A DNA stretch of 64,000 nt, taken from contig CAAFZY010000005.1 of assembly GCA_900767645.1 (NCBI GenBank), positions 1 through 64,000 on the forward strand. The letters are read 5' to 3'. Positions within the stretch are counted from its first letter, which is position 1, and every line of letters begins with the position of its first letter. Below are positions 25,740 to 34,584 of this stretch, in pieces. The notes under the pieces were generated by a model. It did no database searches. It was not told the DNA's origin and saw only the letters and a list, made by a program, of their open reading frames with translations. The translations under genes and the position numbers were made by a program. The DNA is from Alphaproteobacteria bacterium (lineage in GTDB: Bacteria > Pseudomonadota > Alphaproteobacteria > RF32 > CAG-239).

Positions 25740-28700
25740 ATGAAAAAAATTTCCGGCAGATTGTATTATATGCGCAAAACCATGGACTATTTAGGCGTGG
25801 CTTTGTTGCTTTCGCTTTTGTATCTGCTGTGGATTTTGTATCAGGGGCCGCTTTCGGTACCGTTTTTAAAACCTTATATTATGCAGGCGCTTAACTCTGA
25901 TGAACAGCAATATTCCATGAATATCGGCGAGGTTAATTTGGAATTGGTTCGCTCAATTCAGCCGATAAAGATTATTGCCAATAATGTCAGTTTGCGCGCG
26001 GCAGATGATAAATTTTCAATTAAAGCGCCGAAACTTTCGCTATCGTTCAGTGTCAGGGCGTTGCTTAAAGGTATTGTGGCGCCGAGCAGCGTGACGGTTG
26101 AAAACCCGCAAGTGGCTATTTTTATGACATACGGAGTGGAAAAAGATAAAACCAATGAAATTAACAAAAAGAAAGTACAAGCTTATTTTGAGTGGTTTGA
26201 GGGTTTTTTGGAGCGTTTTAACTCTGATGATGATATATATCCGGAAAGCTTTATTAATGAAATTAATATTAAAAATGCCGAAGTTGAATTTCATGAAGTT
26301 GATTTGGGACGTAAGTGGAGCTTTAAAGATGTTAAATTCGATTTTGACCGTAATATAAATAATTTGGAAATTGGAATCGGCGGTTTGCTTGACTTAAAAG
26401 ACCGGCTTGCAACTTTAAATCTTGCCGGTAAATATCAAACTTTTAATAATCACTTGGTGCTTGATTTCAGTTTTGCCGATTTGGTGCTTTCGGATTTAAT
26501 CAGCAATATAAGCGAAAATATGCCTAAAATTGATGTTCCGGTTGACGGCAATGTGGTTGCGCTGATTGATTTTGATGATATTATGGACGGCAAGCGCGAT
26601 TTAATCGGAAGTTTGGATGTCGCGCTTGAAGATTTACGTTTTCAAATCAAAGGCAGTGACGGCGAAGTTATTTTTAATGATGAAGGTAAATTTAATTACG
26701 GAATTGATGCCTTTGTGCTTAACGGCAAAATTGACAGCGGATTAAATTCAATTAAGGTTTCAAATGCCGATTTTACGGTCGGCGGGCAAAAAACCAAACT
26801 CAGCTTGGATATTTCAGGCTATAAAAAATATGTGTTTGAACGCTCGTTAGATGATTTGAAAATTGTGTTTGAAGCAGATGTCGCTAAATTTAAACTTGAC
26901 GATTTATCCAAGTTTTGGCCCAGATATTTGGCGGAGCCGGCATGGGAGTGGTGTAAACAAAATTTGTTCGGAGGATATGCCGAAAACGGCAAATTTGTGT
27001 TTACATTCGGTTACAATAAAGATGCCAACGGTTTGAATTTGCTTAGTCTTAAAGGACGGGCAGATGTGGTTGACAGCAATATTTCATATCTTGAAGGCAT
27101 GCCGGTGGTAAACAATGTTTACGGAGTGGCCGATTTTTCAAGCTCAGATATTGATATTAAAGTGGATAAAGGCGTTTCGGACGGCGTTATTATCACCGGC
27201 GGCAATGTTCGCTTGTATGATTTGAATAAAGACCATAATTATATAGACATTAATATTAAGGGCAATTCAAGCGTGAACGACGCATTGCGCTTTATTGACA
27301 ATCCTCCGCTTAACTATGCCAAAGAAATAGGTGTTAATCCTGATGCGGTCAGCGGCGATGTCGAAATTGATTTAGGACTTAATTTTGAACTTTATCAAAA
27401 TTTATCGCCCGATGAAATTAAAGTTGATGTTAAGGCCGATTTACAAAATCTGGAATATCCGAAAGTTCTTGATGATAAAGATTTGACTGCGGAAAAATTG
27501 TTTTTGCAAGTAAATTCTAACGGATTTGAAGTCAGAGGAGATGCCGAACTTGACGGGGTTCCGCTTAAAATTGCTTTCAATGAATTTTTTAAGGATAAAA
27601 CTTATAAAAGCAAAGGCACGCTCAAGTTTGTGCTTAATGATGCGGTAAAGAAAAAGTTCGGCGTGGATATTGCGCTTTTGAACGCCCCGTATATTAACGG
27701 ATATGCTGATGTGACGGCCGATTTAACGGTTTTGAACAATAATAAAACCTCGATTGATGTTGATGCCGATTTGAAAAATGCGACAATAGATTATAGCTTT
27801 TTAGGGTTTAAAAAAGCTAATGGAGTTGCCGGCAATGTTAAAACCAAATTAGAGCTTAACGGCGGTAAAATCAGCAAAATAAGCTCATTTAGCCTGCATA
27901 AAGCTGATTTTGATTTAAGCGGCGATATAACTTTAGATAAAACCGGTAGTTTGAAAGCTGTTAATATTAACCGTATTCACGGACCGAAAACTTCAGCCAA
28001 AGCCAAAATAGAATTTGCCGATAAAGGTAAAAAAGTTAAAATTAATGTCAGCGGAAACAGTTATGACTTAACCGAGCTTTTTGCCGCCACGGAAAATAAA
28101 GCCGCATCAGGAAATAGCAAAAGCGATGATGACGATTGGACGAAGGTGCCGAATACGGAAGTGTTTATTGCCGTTAACAGTTTGTGGACCAATCCTAACA
28201 CGCCGATTAAAAATTTTGCCGGCAGCGCGGTGCTAAAACCTAAAATAGGCATTGATGAAGTACATATGGTGGGTAACTACGGTTCAGATAAATCAATTAA
28301 GCTTAAACTTGATTATGTTCCTCGTCCTGATGGTGAGTATTTACTTTCAATTGACAGTAATAATGCCGGAAGCACTTTAAGGGTTTTGCGTCTTTATGAT
28401 GATATGACCGGCGGAATTTTAAAAATTGAGGCCAAGCGCAACCGTAACAAAGAATTTGTAGGACACGCGCAAATCCGCGATTTCAGCATTCATAACACCC
28501 CCTTGCTGGCCAAACTTTTAACGATGGCTTCGTTCAGCGGTATTTTAGATTTATTGCGCGGTGAGGGATTAACGTTTTCGCACTTTGACGCGCCTTTTGA
28601 ATATAAAAATAAAGTTCTTTATATTAATGATGCCAAAATGTTTGGTAATGTTATCGGGTTTACCGGCAGCGGATTATACAAAAAAGCAAGCAAAGAGCTT

Positions 28701-28916
28701 GATATTAAAGGCATTGTTTCGCCGGCTTACAGTTTAAATTCATTAATCGGCAAAATTCCGGTGGTAGGATCGGTTTTGGCAGGAAAAGATGGCACGGTAT
28801 TTGCGGTGAGCTATAAAATTACCGGCAGTGTGCATGAGCCGAAAATCAGTATAAATCCGCTTTCGGTGTTCAGCCCCAATTCGGTTAAAGATTTGTTCTC
28901 AACGGAGGGTAATTAA
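25740..28916 (+). CDS. YhdP/AsmA-like envelope protein (DUF3971 / AsmA_2 type)
   Basis: The 1058-residue protein has one N-terminal membrane helix (VALLLSLLYLLWILYQGPLSVPFLKPYI) and a very long periplasmic part made of repeating beta-strand segments. The C-terminal block TLRVLRLYDDMTGGILKIEAKRN ... LLTMASFSGILDLLRGEGLTFSHFDAPFEYK is characteristic of YhdP-like AsmA-family proteins, which form bridges for phospholipid transport to the outer membrane. It overlaps the next gene by one base (TAATG). Confidence 0.85.
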   Translation: MKKISGRLYYMRKTMDYLGVALLLSLLYLLWILYQGPLSVPFLKPYIMQALNSDEQQYSMNIGEVNLELVRSIQPIKIIANNVSLRAADDKFSIKAPKLSLSFSVRALLKGIVAPSSVTVENPQVAIFMTYGVEKDKTNEINKKKVQAYFEWFEGFLERFNSDDDIYPESFINEINIKNAEVEFHEVDLGRKWSFKDVKFDFDRNINNLEIGIGGLLDLKDRLATLNLAGKYQTFNNHLVLDFSFADLVLSDLISNISENMPKIDVPVDGNVVALIDFDDIMDGKRDLIGSLDVALEDLRFQIKGSDGEVIFNDEGKFNYGIDAFVLNGKIDSGLNSIKVSNADFTVGGQKTKLSLDISGYKKYVFERSLDDLKIVFEADVAKFKLDDLSKFWPRYLAEPAWEWCKQNLFGGYAENGKFVFTFGYNKDANGLNLLSLKGRADVVDSNISYLEGMPVVNNVYGVADFSSSDIDIKVDKGVSDGVIITGGNVRLYDLNKDHNYIDINIKGNSSVNDALRFIDNPPLNYAKEIGVNPDAVSGDVEIDLGLNFELYQNLSPDEIKVDVKADLQNLEYPKVLDDKDLTAEKLFLQVNSNGFEVRGDAELDGVPLKIAFNEFFKDKTYKSKGTLKFVLNDAVKKKFGVDIALLNAPYINGYADVTADLTVLNNNKTSIDVDADLKNATIDYSFLGFKKANGVAGNVKTKLELNGGKISKISSFSLHKADFDLSGDITLDKTGSLKAVNINRIHGPKTSAKAKIEFADKGKKVKINVSGNSYDLTELFAATENKAASGNSKSDDDDWTKVPNTEVFIAVNSLWTNPNTPIKNFAGSAVLKPKIGIDEVHMVGNYGSDKSIKLKLDYVPRPDGEYLLSIDSNNAGSTLRVLRLYDDMTGGILKIEAKRNRNKEFVGHAQIRDFSIHNTPLLAKLLTMASFSGILDLLRGEGLTFSHFDAPFEYKNKVLYINDAKMFGNVIGFTGSGLYKKASKELDIKGIVSPAYSLNSLIGKIPVVGSVLAGKDGTVFAVSYKITGSVHEPKISINPLSVFSPNSVKDLFSTEGN

Positions 28917-29413
28917 TGGCGAAAGCCTTAAAAATCGGCATTGATTATCATGGTGTGATAACTGCGAATCCGGAGTTTTTTAAAGATTTTAGCACTTTGG
29001 CCATGGCGCAAGGAATAGAAATTTATGTTTTAAGCGGCGGATTTGAAAAAGATATTACAGAGTTTTTGCGACAACATCAAATTCCTTACACTTATATTTG
29101 GTCGCTTGCGGATTATTTTGATAAAAACAAGCAACTTACTTATTTGTCGGACGGGTCGTTTAAGGTTGATAATAAATTGTGGAACGCTGCAAAAGCGGAA
29201 TATTGCGAACAGCATGGCATAAATTTTCATATCGATGATTCGGTTTTATACGGCGAGCATTTTACCACGCCGTTTTGCTTATATGATGTTAAAAACAAAA
29301 CTTGCTGTTTGCGCAATGATAACAGTATATGCGTCGATTTTAACAAATCGGCGCAAGAGGTATTGCATCAAATACTATCGGTGCTGTCCGCCAGTTCCGG
29401 TAATTTTTGTTAG
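28916..29413 (+). CDS. HAD-like small hydrolase of unknown substrate
   Basis: The 165-residue protein begins KIGIDYHGVITANPEFF, a HAD motif I with the nucleophile Asp but Tyr-His where many members have Phe/Leu-Asp; YVLSGG is motif II-like and FHIDDSVLYG motif IV-like. A catalytic second Asp at nucleophile+2 is replaced by His, so phosphatase activity is uncertain. It is translationally coupled to the YhdP-like gene. Confidence 0.65.
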   Translation: MAKALKIGIDYHGVITANPEFFKDFSTLAMAQGIEIYVLSGGFEKDITEFLRQHQIPYTYIWSLADYFDKNKQLTYLSDGSFKVDNKLWNAAKAEYCEQHGINFHIDDSVLYGEHFTTPFCLYDVKNKTCCLRNDNSICVDFNKSAQEVLHQILSVLSASSGNFC

Positions 29414-29417
29414 TCGT

Positions 29418-29460
29418 TTTTTTACAATATTTCCGAGTCGATGTTGTGTATAAGTTGTAA
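29418..29460. repeat. Intergenic element copy B: DnaA-box-like site plus GANTC
   Basis: Close copy of the element at 73-118. On the minus strand: TACAACTTATACACA, then CGACTCG, then AAATATTG and an A-run. The DnaA-box-like TTATACACA is at 29445-29453 and GACTC at 29435-29439, again 5 nt apart. It sits just after the HAD-like gene and about 25 bp upstream of a promoter reading right. Confidence 0.5.
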
Positions 29461-29481
29461 TAAAATTTTATCTGTTTTTTG

Positions 29482-29509
29482 TTGACCTTTAAGATAATTT
29501 TTTTATACT
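29482..29509 (+). promoter_or_regulatory. Predicted promoter of small membrane peptide gene
   Basis: TTGACC (29482-29487), 16-bp spacer, TATACT (29504-29509). It lies 33 bp upstream of the small reading frame at 29543 and 29 bp after the DnaA-box-like site. Confidence 0.55.
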
Positions 29510-29542
29510 GGAGTTAATATCTAATTTTTAATTTATGTTATT

Positions 29543-29674
29543 ATGTTTGACATCATTACAACGATAGTGTTTATTGTTTTCTTGATTTCTTGCGGTGTTA
29601 TGGTGATTGCAACGCATGTTGAACAGATTTCACCGGAAGATTCTGAAAAAAAAGAAGAAAATGAAAAAAAGTAG
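29543..29674 (+). CDS. Small single-helix membrane peptide (43 aa)
   Basis: The frame encodes MFDIITTIVFIVFLISCGVM, continues through the helix, and ends in a charged tail (SPEDSEKKEENEKK). One membrane helix and a highly polar C-terminus resemble many bacterial small membrane proteins. Support is the upstream promoter and the downstream terminator bracketing it. There is no Shine-Dalgarno; the leader is AT-rich, like those of other orphan genes in the window. Confidence 0.45.
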   Translation: MFDIITTIVFIVFLISCGVMVIATHVEQISPEDSEKKEENEKK

Positions 29675-29685
29675 AAACAAATTGC

Positions 29686-29730
29686 AAGCTGCCTTTCCTA
29701 TGCCTAACCGCTAAGAACGCAGCTTTTTTT
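29686..29730. terminator. Bidirectional terminator
   Basis: AAGCTGC (29686-29692) pairs with GCAGCTT (29719-29725), followed by TTTTT; flanking ATTGC / GCAAT extends the symmetry. It serves the small peptide gene (plus) and the gene ending at 29729 (minus). Confidence 0.65.
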
Positions 29731-30379
29731 ATTGCAATAACTCTCGGGTGTTTTGCTCCAGTTCTTTTATGCGGCGATAGTGTTTGCCGCTTTTGGTATG
29801 TTTGTAAATATGCAGCAGTCGTGCGCAGATTTTTAAAATGTTTTCACCTTTTTCCAATACGGAGATGTTTTCCGCCATTACAAAAGTTAGGGCATATTCT
29901 AAATATTTTGCTTGTAATTTGATGTCGTCGGTTTGTTTGGCAAGTTCTGTAAAAGCCTGCCTTTTCATACAATTTTCTTCCGATATGGCAATTTGCTCCA
30001 AAATTTTACGACGACCGGTTTCGTCATGCATTTCAGTATAAATATGGGCCATTTTTTCAAGCGTTGCTCGTTTTTCAGAAGCCGTATGGGCAAATGAGAG
30101 CGAATCGTGATAATATTGCAAGGCCTGTAAATAATTTTGTCGGTTGGGGTGTTTGGCATTTTTTATCATGAACATATCGCCGATGTTATTATAAGTCCAA
30201 AATAAAATTTGATGATGTTTAATGCTTTCATCATTGCGGCATTCGGAACGAGAAGTGCAATAATTAATGATGTTATTATATGCCAAAACCTTATCGTCAA
30301 TATCAAGCATTAAATCGGCCCGTTTATGGGCTTGGCGGTATGCTTTAAGCAGATTATACGGTTCGGCGGCGCGCAGCAT
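29729..30379 (-). CDS. Helical (TPR-like) protein of unknown function
   Basis: The 216-residue protein is almost entirely alpha-helical, with repeated pairs such as NIGDMFMIKNAKHPNRQNYLQ and ALQYYHDSLSFAHTASEKRATLEKMAHIYTE, resembling degenerate TPR units. No enzymatic motif is seen. The ATG at 30379 (MLRAAEPYNLL) follows AAGGC and is preferred over a TTG further upstream inside the preceding gene. It is 11 bp after the Cys-rich protein gene, so they probably act together. Confidence 0.65.
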   Translation of the reverse strand: MLRAAEPYNLLKAYRQAHKRADLMLDIDDKVLAYNNIINYCTSRSECRNDESIKHHQILFWTYNNIGDMFMIKNAKHPNRQNYLQALQYYHDSLSFAHTASEKRATLEKMAHIYTEMHDETGRRKILEQIAISEENCMKRQAFTELAKQTDDIKLQAKYLEYALTFVMAENISVLEKGENILKICARLLHIYKHTKSGKHYRRIKELEQNTRELLQ

Positions 30380-30390
30380 TTTGGTTTGCC

Positions 30391-30666
30391 TTATATGCCG
30401 CCGGTTTTGAGGCAATAATCATGGTGGTTAAGCCCGTATTTTCGGTAAATTTGGCATTTTTCGCATAAGCAGCCGCGGTCAAGATGAATACAATTGCTTT
30501 TTTCAAAAGCGCAAAACATTTTTTCATAGTGTTCGGTGTTTTTAAAATCGGTGTCAGAACGATTAATGTTTTTTTGCGCATTTTTTAATTTGCAAACCGG
30601 CGAATAAGACGGGCAATATAAACAAATGCAATGAGCTAAATTTTCAGAAGTTTTATCTACTTTCAT
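30391..30666 (-). CDS. Cys-rich DUF2769-like protein
   Basis: The 91-residue protein carries a dense cysteine pattern: HCICLYCPSYSPVCK, MFCAFEKSNCIHLDRGCLCEKC and a final DYCLK. The CxCxxCPS start and the CxCxxC near the end resemble DUF2769, a family best known from methanogens and thought to bind metal or Fe-S clusters. The start follows AAAGGAGAATACC. It heads a two-gene unit with the helical protein. Assignment is by pattern memory and function is unknown. Confidence 0.6.
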   Translation of the reverse strand: MKVDKTSENLAHCICLYCPSYSPVCKLKNAQKNINRSDTDFKNTEHYEKMFCAFEKSNCIHLDRGCLCEKCQIYRKYGLNHHDYCLKTGGI

Positions 30667-30747
30667 GGTATTCTCCTTTGATTGACATATTATGGAGATA
30701 TGCCCTGAAAGATTTAAAAACAAGCCGAGGGCTACATAGACTTATGT

Positions 30748-31035
30748 TTAAATGCGCTCAAAAATGCCGTCGGTTATTTGGGGCAAGAAAAAATTGGTGA
30801 TTGATGGTTTAAATTCAATTCCGTCAACCCGCGCCAACCAAGGTCCTTTATGGCAGGCAATTACCATATCTTCAATATGTTGCGCATCGCCTCGCATTAA
30901 AATCTCAACACTGCCGTCTTCAGCATTGCGCACCCAGCCCGAAATTCCGCCGATTTGCAGAGCTTGTTTTTCAGCCCATCGGCGAAATCCGACACCTTGT
31001 ACGCGGCCTTTGATTTTTAAATAAACTTCTTTCAT
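30748..31035 (-). CDS. acyP: Acylphosphatase
   Basis: The 95-residue enzyme hydrolyses acyl phosphates. GRVQGVGFRRWAEKQA holds the phosphate loop with catalytic Arg, and GWVRNAEDGSVEILMRG the catalytic Asn. Length is normal. It overlaps the ATP12 gene stop by 4 bp and ends the rluC-AsmA-ATP12-acyP run. Confidence 0.95.
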   Translation of the reverse strand: MKEVYLKIKGRVQGVGFRRWAEKQALQIGGISGWVRNAEDGSVEILMRGDAQHIEDMVIACHKGPWLARVDGIEFKPSITNFFLPQITDGIFERI

Positions 31036-31529
31036 TGGTATAAATATTTTTCAGCGCTGATAAGCGAATCTTTAATGCTGTTGCGACGGGCTTCGGCTAC
31101 CGGTTCGCTACCCCACTTTCGAGCCTGATAAAGTTCTTCAAGTTCAGAAAGTTCAAATGCTTCTGTGGCGTTAATATGCCCTTTAATCAAGGCAACCGCC
31201 AATAAAACCGAGCGCATATTTAGCGCGGCAATATAAAAAGAAGTTAATTCTTTATCAGATAATCCGTCTAAATATTTTTTAAGCTCATTGATGGCCTTTT
31301 TATCGGATTTTTCAGGCTCCAGCGAGGTGGTTTGCTTAAAACGAGCATTGAGTGTTTCATCAACCCATCTTAAAATCGGCAACCATTTTTCTTGCTGTTC
31401 TTTTTTAACTTCTTTATCAGAACTCCAAAACAACAGCACATCATTTAAGGCAAAATTAACCAATCGGTCAATAATTTCAGCGCGGTGTTGTTTAATATCT
31501 TTTTCAACTTGTTGAAGGTTTTGTTGCAT
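31032..31529 (-). CDS. ATP12-family F1-ATPase assembly chaperone, C-terminal domain only
   Basis: The 165-residue protein matches the C-terminal half of alphaproteobacterial/mitochondrial ATP12: RAEIIDRLVNFALNDVLLFW, KWLPILRWVDETLNARF and the end RSVLLAVALIKGHINATEAFELSELEELYQARKWG. ATP12 binds the F1 alpha subunit during ATP synthase assembly. Full family members are about 230-260 residues; the N-terminal domain is absent, and the AsmA gene ends 3 bp upstream so no missed exon is possible. The start follows AGGAAATAATT. Neighbour rluC supports the identity, as rluC-ATP12 linkage is typical of alphaproteobacteria. Confidence 0.8.
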   Translation of the reverse strand: MQQNLQQVEKDIKQHRAEIIDRLVNFALNDVLLFWSSDKEVKKEQQEKWLPILRWVDETLNARFKQTTSLEPEKSDKKAINELKKYLDGLSDKELTSFYIAALNMRSVLLAVALIKGHINATEAFELSELEELYQARKWGSEPVAEARRNSIKDSLISAEKYLYQ

Positions 31530-31531
31530 AA

Positions 31532-33631
31532 TTATTTCCTCTTTTTGAACATTTTTAACACATCTTTGGCGGTGTCGGTTAAGGCGTCAACGCCGTCGGA
31601 TATAACTTTATCGGTGCTTTGGTAAGCGTTTTGACCGGCGGCTTTAACTCCTTTCGGTGCCGGAAACATCGCTTGATATTCGGTTCCGTTTAATGCGGTG
31701 TAGCAAGGAGTTTCATCGGCATCAAGCACTAATTGCGAACCCAAAAAGGCAGGACCGGCCGTGGCGACGCCGACCACATTTTTAATTACGGCAGAGTTGT
31801 CTAAAGTAATTTTGGGGTTTTGCACGGTGCCGGCAACTTTAACCAAAGATGACAACGCTTGCGCAACATTGGTATCGGCAAGCTTGCCGTTAAACGGGTG
31901 AATACTGAAGTTCAGCTTATCATTTTTAAGGTTTAAGCTCCCATTGCTGACCACGGTTATTTGCTTGGAATTGAAAACGATGCCTTTCGGAAAATTTACT
32001 TTGCCGTTGCTGATGTCGCCGCGGACAACCGCGCAGGTTAAAGCCAAGCGCTTATCAAGCTTTTGCAGTTTAAGGGTGCTTAAAAGCTGGGTAACAAAGT
32101 TTCCGGTTAAATAACGCAAAGCGCCGGTCTGAATTTCAGATTCGCCGATTATGGTTATAATTTGCCCGTCTAAACTTTCGGTCAATTTGCGAACGGTTGC
32201 CCCTTGCCCGTGTAAATTTAGCATAACCAACGAGTTTCCGCCGGAGATAATACCGAAGTTTTTATCATTGGTAACGGCAAGCGGAGACCATAATTTTTGC
32301 AAAACAATATCTTTACCGGTAAGCGAGGCATTAACAAAGTTGCCGTTGGCATTAAGACTTATCGCGCCGTTAATGTTGCCGCCGCCGGCATTAAGGGTAA
32401 GCGGCGAAACGTTTAGCACACCGTTATTTAAGGCAGCTTTAAGGCTGATGTTGTTAAAACTTAAAGTATCGTCAACCACAAACTGTTTGATATTGGCGGT
32501 CAGATTAGCGTTTAATAAATTAAGCGGGCTTAAATCAAGCGGAGTGTCGGGCACAAATTCAGCCGCGTTGGCGCCGGCAATTAAATTAAAATTAAACGCC
32601 GTAGTTTGCGGTTTGGCGGTTAGTGTTTGCAGGTTAAGCAAATTACTTTGCAGATTGGCGTTTATAAACGGTTTGCTTGAGGATAAATCAGCGCTGACAA
32701 CGCCGTTTAACATATTGCCGTTGACGTTAAGTTTTTTAATTTCGGCATTAATTTGTTGCATATTGCCGTTAAAATCAGTGTTGATAAACATATCGGGAGC
32801 GCCGAAATTTCCGGCCGGATTACGGGCTTCTAAATTACCGCTGAAAGCAATGTCGTCAAATATATTTGCTAACATAACATCAGCTTTTGCAGTGGCGCCG
32901 AAAGCTTTAACATCGGCTTTAACCGGATACTTCGCGGCTTTTTTAAGCAATGAATTAATTGAGCCGGCAATAACGGTTCCGCTGATATTTTGATTATTAG
33001 CGTCCACATTAAACGCAATATTCAAATCAGAATCCATATCCTCGCTTTTAAGGCTGAAACTATTAATCACAATATTTTCGGTTTTATCGCTTTGCATATC
33101 CTGATAAACAACTTTGGCATTTTCAATGTTAAAACTTTTTGCCACAAATCCGGCAAGTAACGGTGTGGCGGCAACGGCAGCGGCTTTTTTGTCGTTTTTA
33201 TTTTCAGCCTTGAACTGTTTATTTGCCGTCGGCTTGGTAAAGTTCCAGTTTGGTGTGCCGTCGGCATTAATCGCCAAATTAATTTCAGGGTTAATTAAAT
33301 TTACGGTGTTAATCACCACTTCTTTTTTAAGCAGAGGCAAAACAGCAAACGAAACTTCAATATTTTTGGCGCTTACCATATTCGGTGTTTCCGCCCATTC
33401 GGCATTGGCAAATGAAACGTCATTTAACACAATGGTCGGAACCAACGATATTTTTAAGCCGGCGTTTCCGGCTAAGGATAATTTGCGTCCGGTTTGCTCA
33501 TAAGCAATTTTTTCGGCATAAGATTTATATTTGTTCAAATCAAATGTTTTGATAAAAACAAAACCGCCGATAACAAGCGCCGCCACTAAAAATAAAACAG
33601 TCGCAAAAATAACTTTCAGCAATTTTTTCAT
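31532..33631 (-). CDS. AsmA family envelope protein
   Basis: The 699-residue protein has one N-terminal membrane helix (VIFATVLFLVAALVIGGFVFI) followed by the AsmA signature (AGNAGLKISLVPTIVLNDVSFANAEWAETPNMVSAKNIEVSFAVLPLL, cited in part) and long beta-rich repeats; the C-terminal block ALRYLTGNFVTQLLSTLKLQKLD is AsmA_2-like. Members affect outer membrane lipid and protein balance. It is packed between rluC (4 bp) and ATP12 (2 bp). Confidence 0.9.
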   Translation of the reverse strand: MKKLLKVIFATVLFLVAALVIGGFVFIKTFDLNKYKSYAEKIAYEQTGRKLSLAGNAGLKISLVPTIVLNDVSFANAEWAETPNMVSAKNIEVSFAVLPLLKKEVVINTVNLINPEINLAINADGTPNWNFTKPTANKQFKAENKNDKKAAAVAATPLLAGFVAKSFNIENAKVVYQDMQSDKTENIVINSFSLKSEDMDSDLNIAFNVDANNQNISGTVIAGSINSLLKKAAKYPVKADVKAFGATAKADVMLANIFDDIAFSGNLEARNPAGNFGAPDMFINTDFNGNMQQINAEIKKLNVNGNMLNGVVSADLSSSKPFINANLQSNLLNLQTLTAKPQTTAFNFNLIAGANAAEFVPDTPLDLSPLNLLNANLTANIKQFVVDDTLSFNNISLKAALNNGVLNVSPLTLNAGGGNINGAISLNANGNFVNASLTGKDIVLQKLWSPLAVTNDKNFGIISGGNSLVMLNLHGQGATVRKLTESLDGQIITIIGESEIQTGALRYLTGNFVTQLLSTLKLQKLDKRLALTCAVVRGDISNGKVNFPKGIVFNSKQITVVSNGSLNLKNDKLNFSIHPFNGKLADTNVAQALSSLVKVAGTVQNPKITLDNSAVIKNVVGVATAGPAFLGSQLVLDADETPCYTALNGTEYQAMFPAPKGVKAAGQNAYQSTDKVISDGVDALTDTAKDVLKMFKKRK

Positions 33632-33635
33632 GGAA

Positions 33636-34568
33636 TTATTTCTCCTTAAAATTTAACCCTAAAAATTTAATGTCATTTTTAAAATAGTCAGGCAGAGGGG
33701 CTTTGACAACCAGCTTTTTATTATAAACCGGCGATAAGTCGATTTTATAAGCATGCAAATGCAGCTTTGAACTTAATTCAGGAAAGCGCTTGCGCGATTG
33801 TCCGAAATATTTGTTGTCGCCTAAAATGGGGCAACCGGCGCATTCCATGTGCGCGCGAATCTGGTGGGTGCGTCCGGTTAAAGGTTCCGCGGTTAAAAGG
33901 GTGAATTTTTCTCCGGCAGTATCTAAAACCTTAAAACGAGTTACGGCTTTTTTACCTTCATCGCTCGGCTCCATTTTTTCACCTACTTTATCGAGCGCAA
34001 TTTTAATTTCGCCTTCGGGATTTTTAAGATTGCCGATAGCAAGCACCAAATAAGTTTTTTGCAACATATGCTCGCGAAAAGCTTTGGTTAAAAGTTCGGC
34101 ATAGCGGCGGTTGCGAGCAAGCACTAAAACGCCGCTGGTGTCTTTGTCAATGCGGTGAACAAGTTTGGGTTTTTCGGAATTTTCAAATTTTAATGCTTCA
34201 AGCATGCCGTCAATGTGGCGGTCGGTATTGGTTCCGCCTTGCACAGCCAATCCCGACGGTTTGTTTAATACAATAATGTTGTCATCTTTGAAAATAACCA
34301 TAGATTGAATAAAATCAGTGTCGGATTTTGAAACCACATCCGGATTTTTAATTGCTTTTTCGTTGTCAAGCGGAGGCAGGCGCAATTCCTGCCCCGCACT
34401 TAAACGAGTGTTGGCCTCGGCTTTTTTGCCGTCAACTTTAATTTGTTTGGTGCGCAAAAGTTTTTGCAATCTGCCCAAAGTAAGAGAAGGATATTCTTTT
34501 AAAAACCAGCGATTAAGTCTGATACCGTCATCTTCCGGTTTGATTTTTACAAAAGTTACGCCTGACAT
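33636..34568 (-). CDS. rluC: RluA-family 23S rRNA pseudouridine synthase
   Basis: The 310-residue enzyme isomerises uridines in 23S rRNA. It has an N-terminal S4 RNA-binding domain (RLNRWFLKEYPSLTLGRLQKLLRTKQIKV in part) and the catalytic motif HRIDKDTSGVLVLARN with the nucleophile Asp; GRTHQIRAHMECAGCPILGD is the RluA/C/D signature. The S4 domain and neighbours point to RluC. Confidence 0.9.
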   Translation of the reverse strand: MSGVTFVKIKPEDDGIRLNRWFLKEYPSLTLGRLQKLLRTKQIKVDGKKAEANTRLSAGQELRLPPLDNEKAIKNPDVVSKSDTDFIQSMVIFKDDNIIVLNKPSGLAVQGGTNTDRHIDGMLEALKFENSEKPKLVHRIDKDTSGVLVLARNRRYAELLTKAFREHMLQKTYLVLAIGNLKNPEGEIKIALDKVGEKMEPSDEGKKAVTRFKVLDTAGEKFTLLTAEPLTGRTHQIRAHMECAGCPILGDNKYFGQSRKRFPELSSKLHLHAYKIDLSPVYNKKLVVKAPLPDYFKNDIKFLGLNFKEK

Positions 34569-34584
34569 TTATTTCTCACATAAG

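Noticed and set aside
32151..32993. 280-residue plus-strand frame
   Set aside because: It is fully antisense to the AsmA gene, has biased composition (Leu/Ser/Lys) from the opposite strand and no ribosome site.
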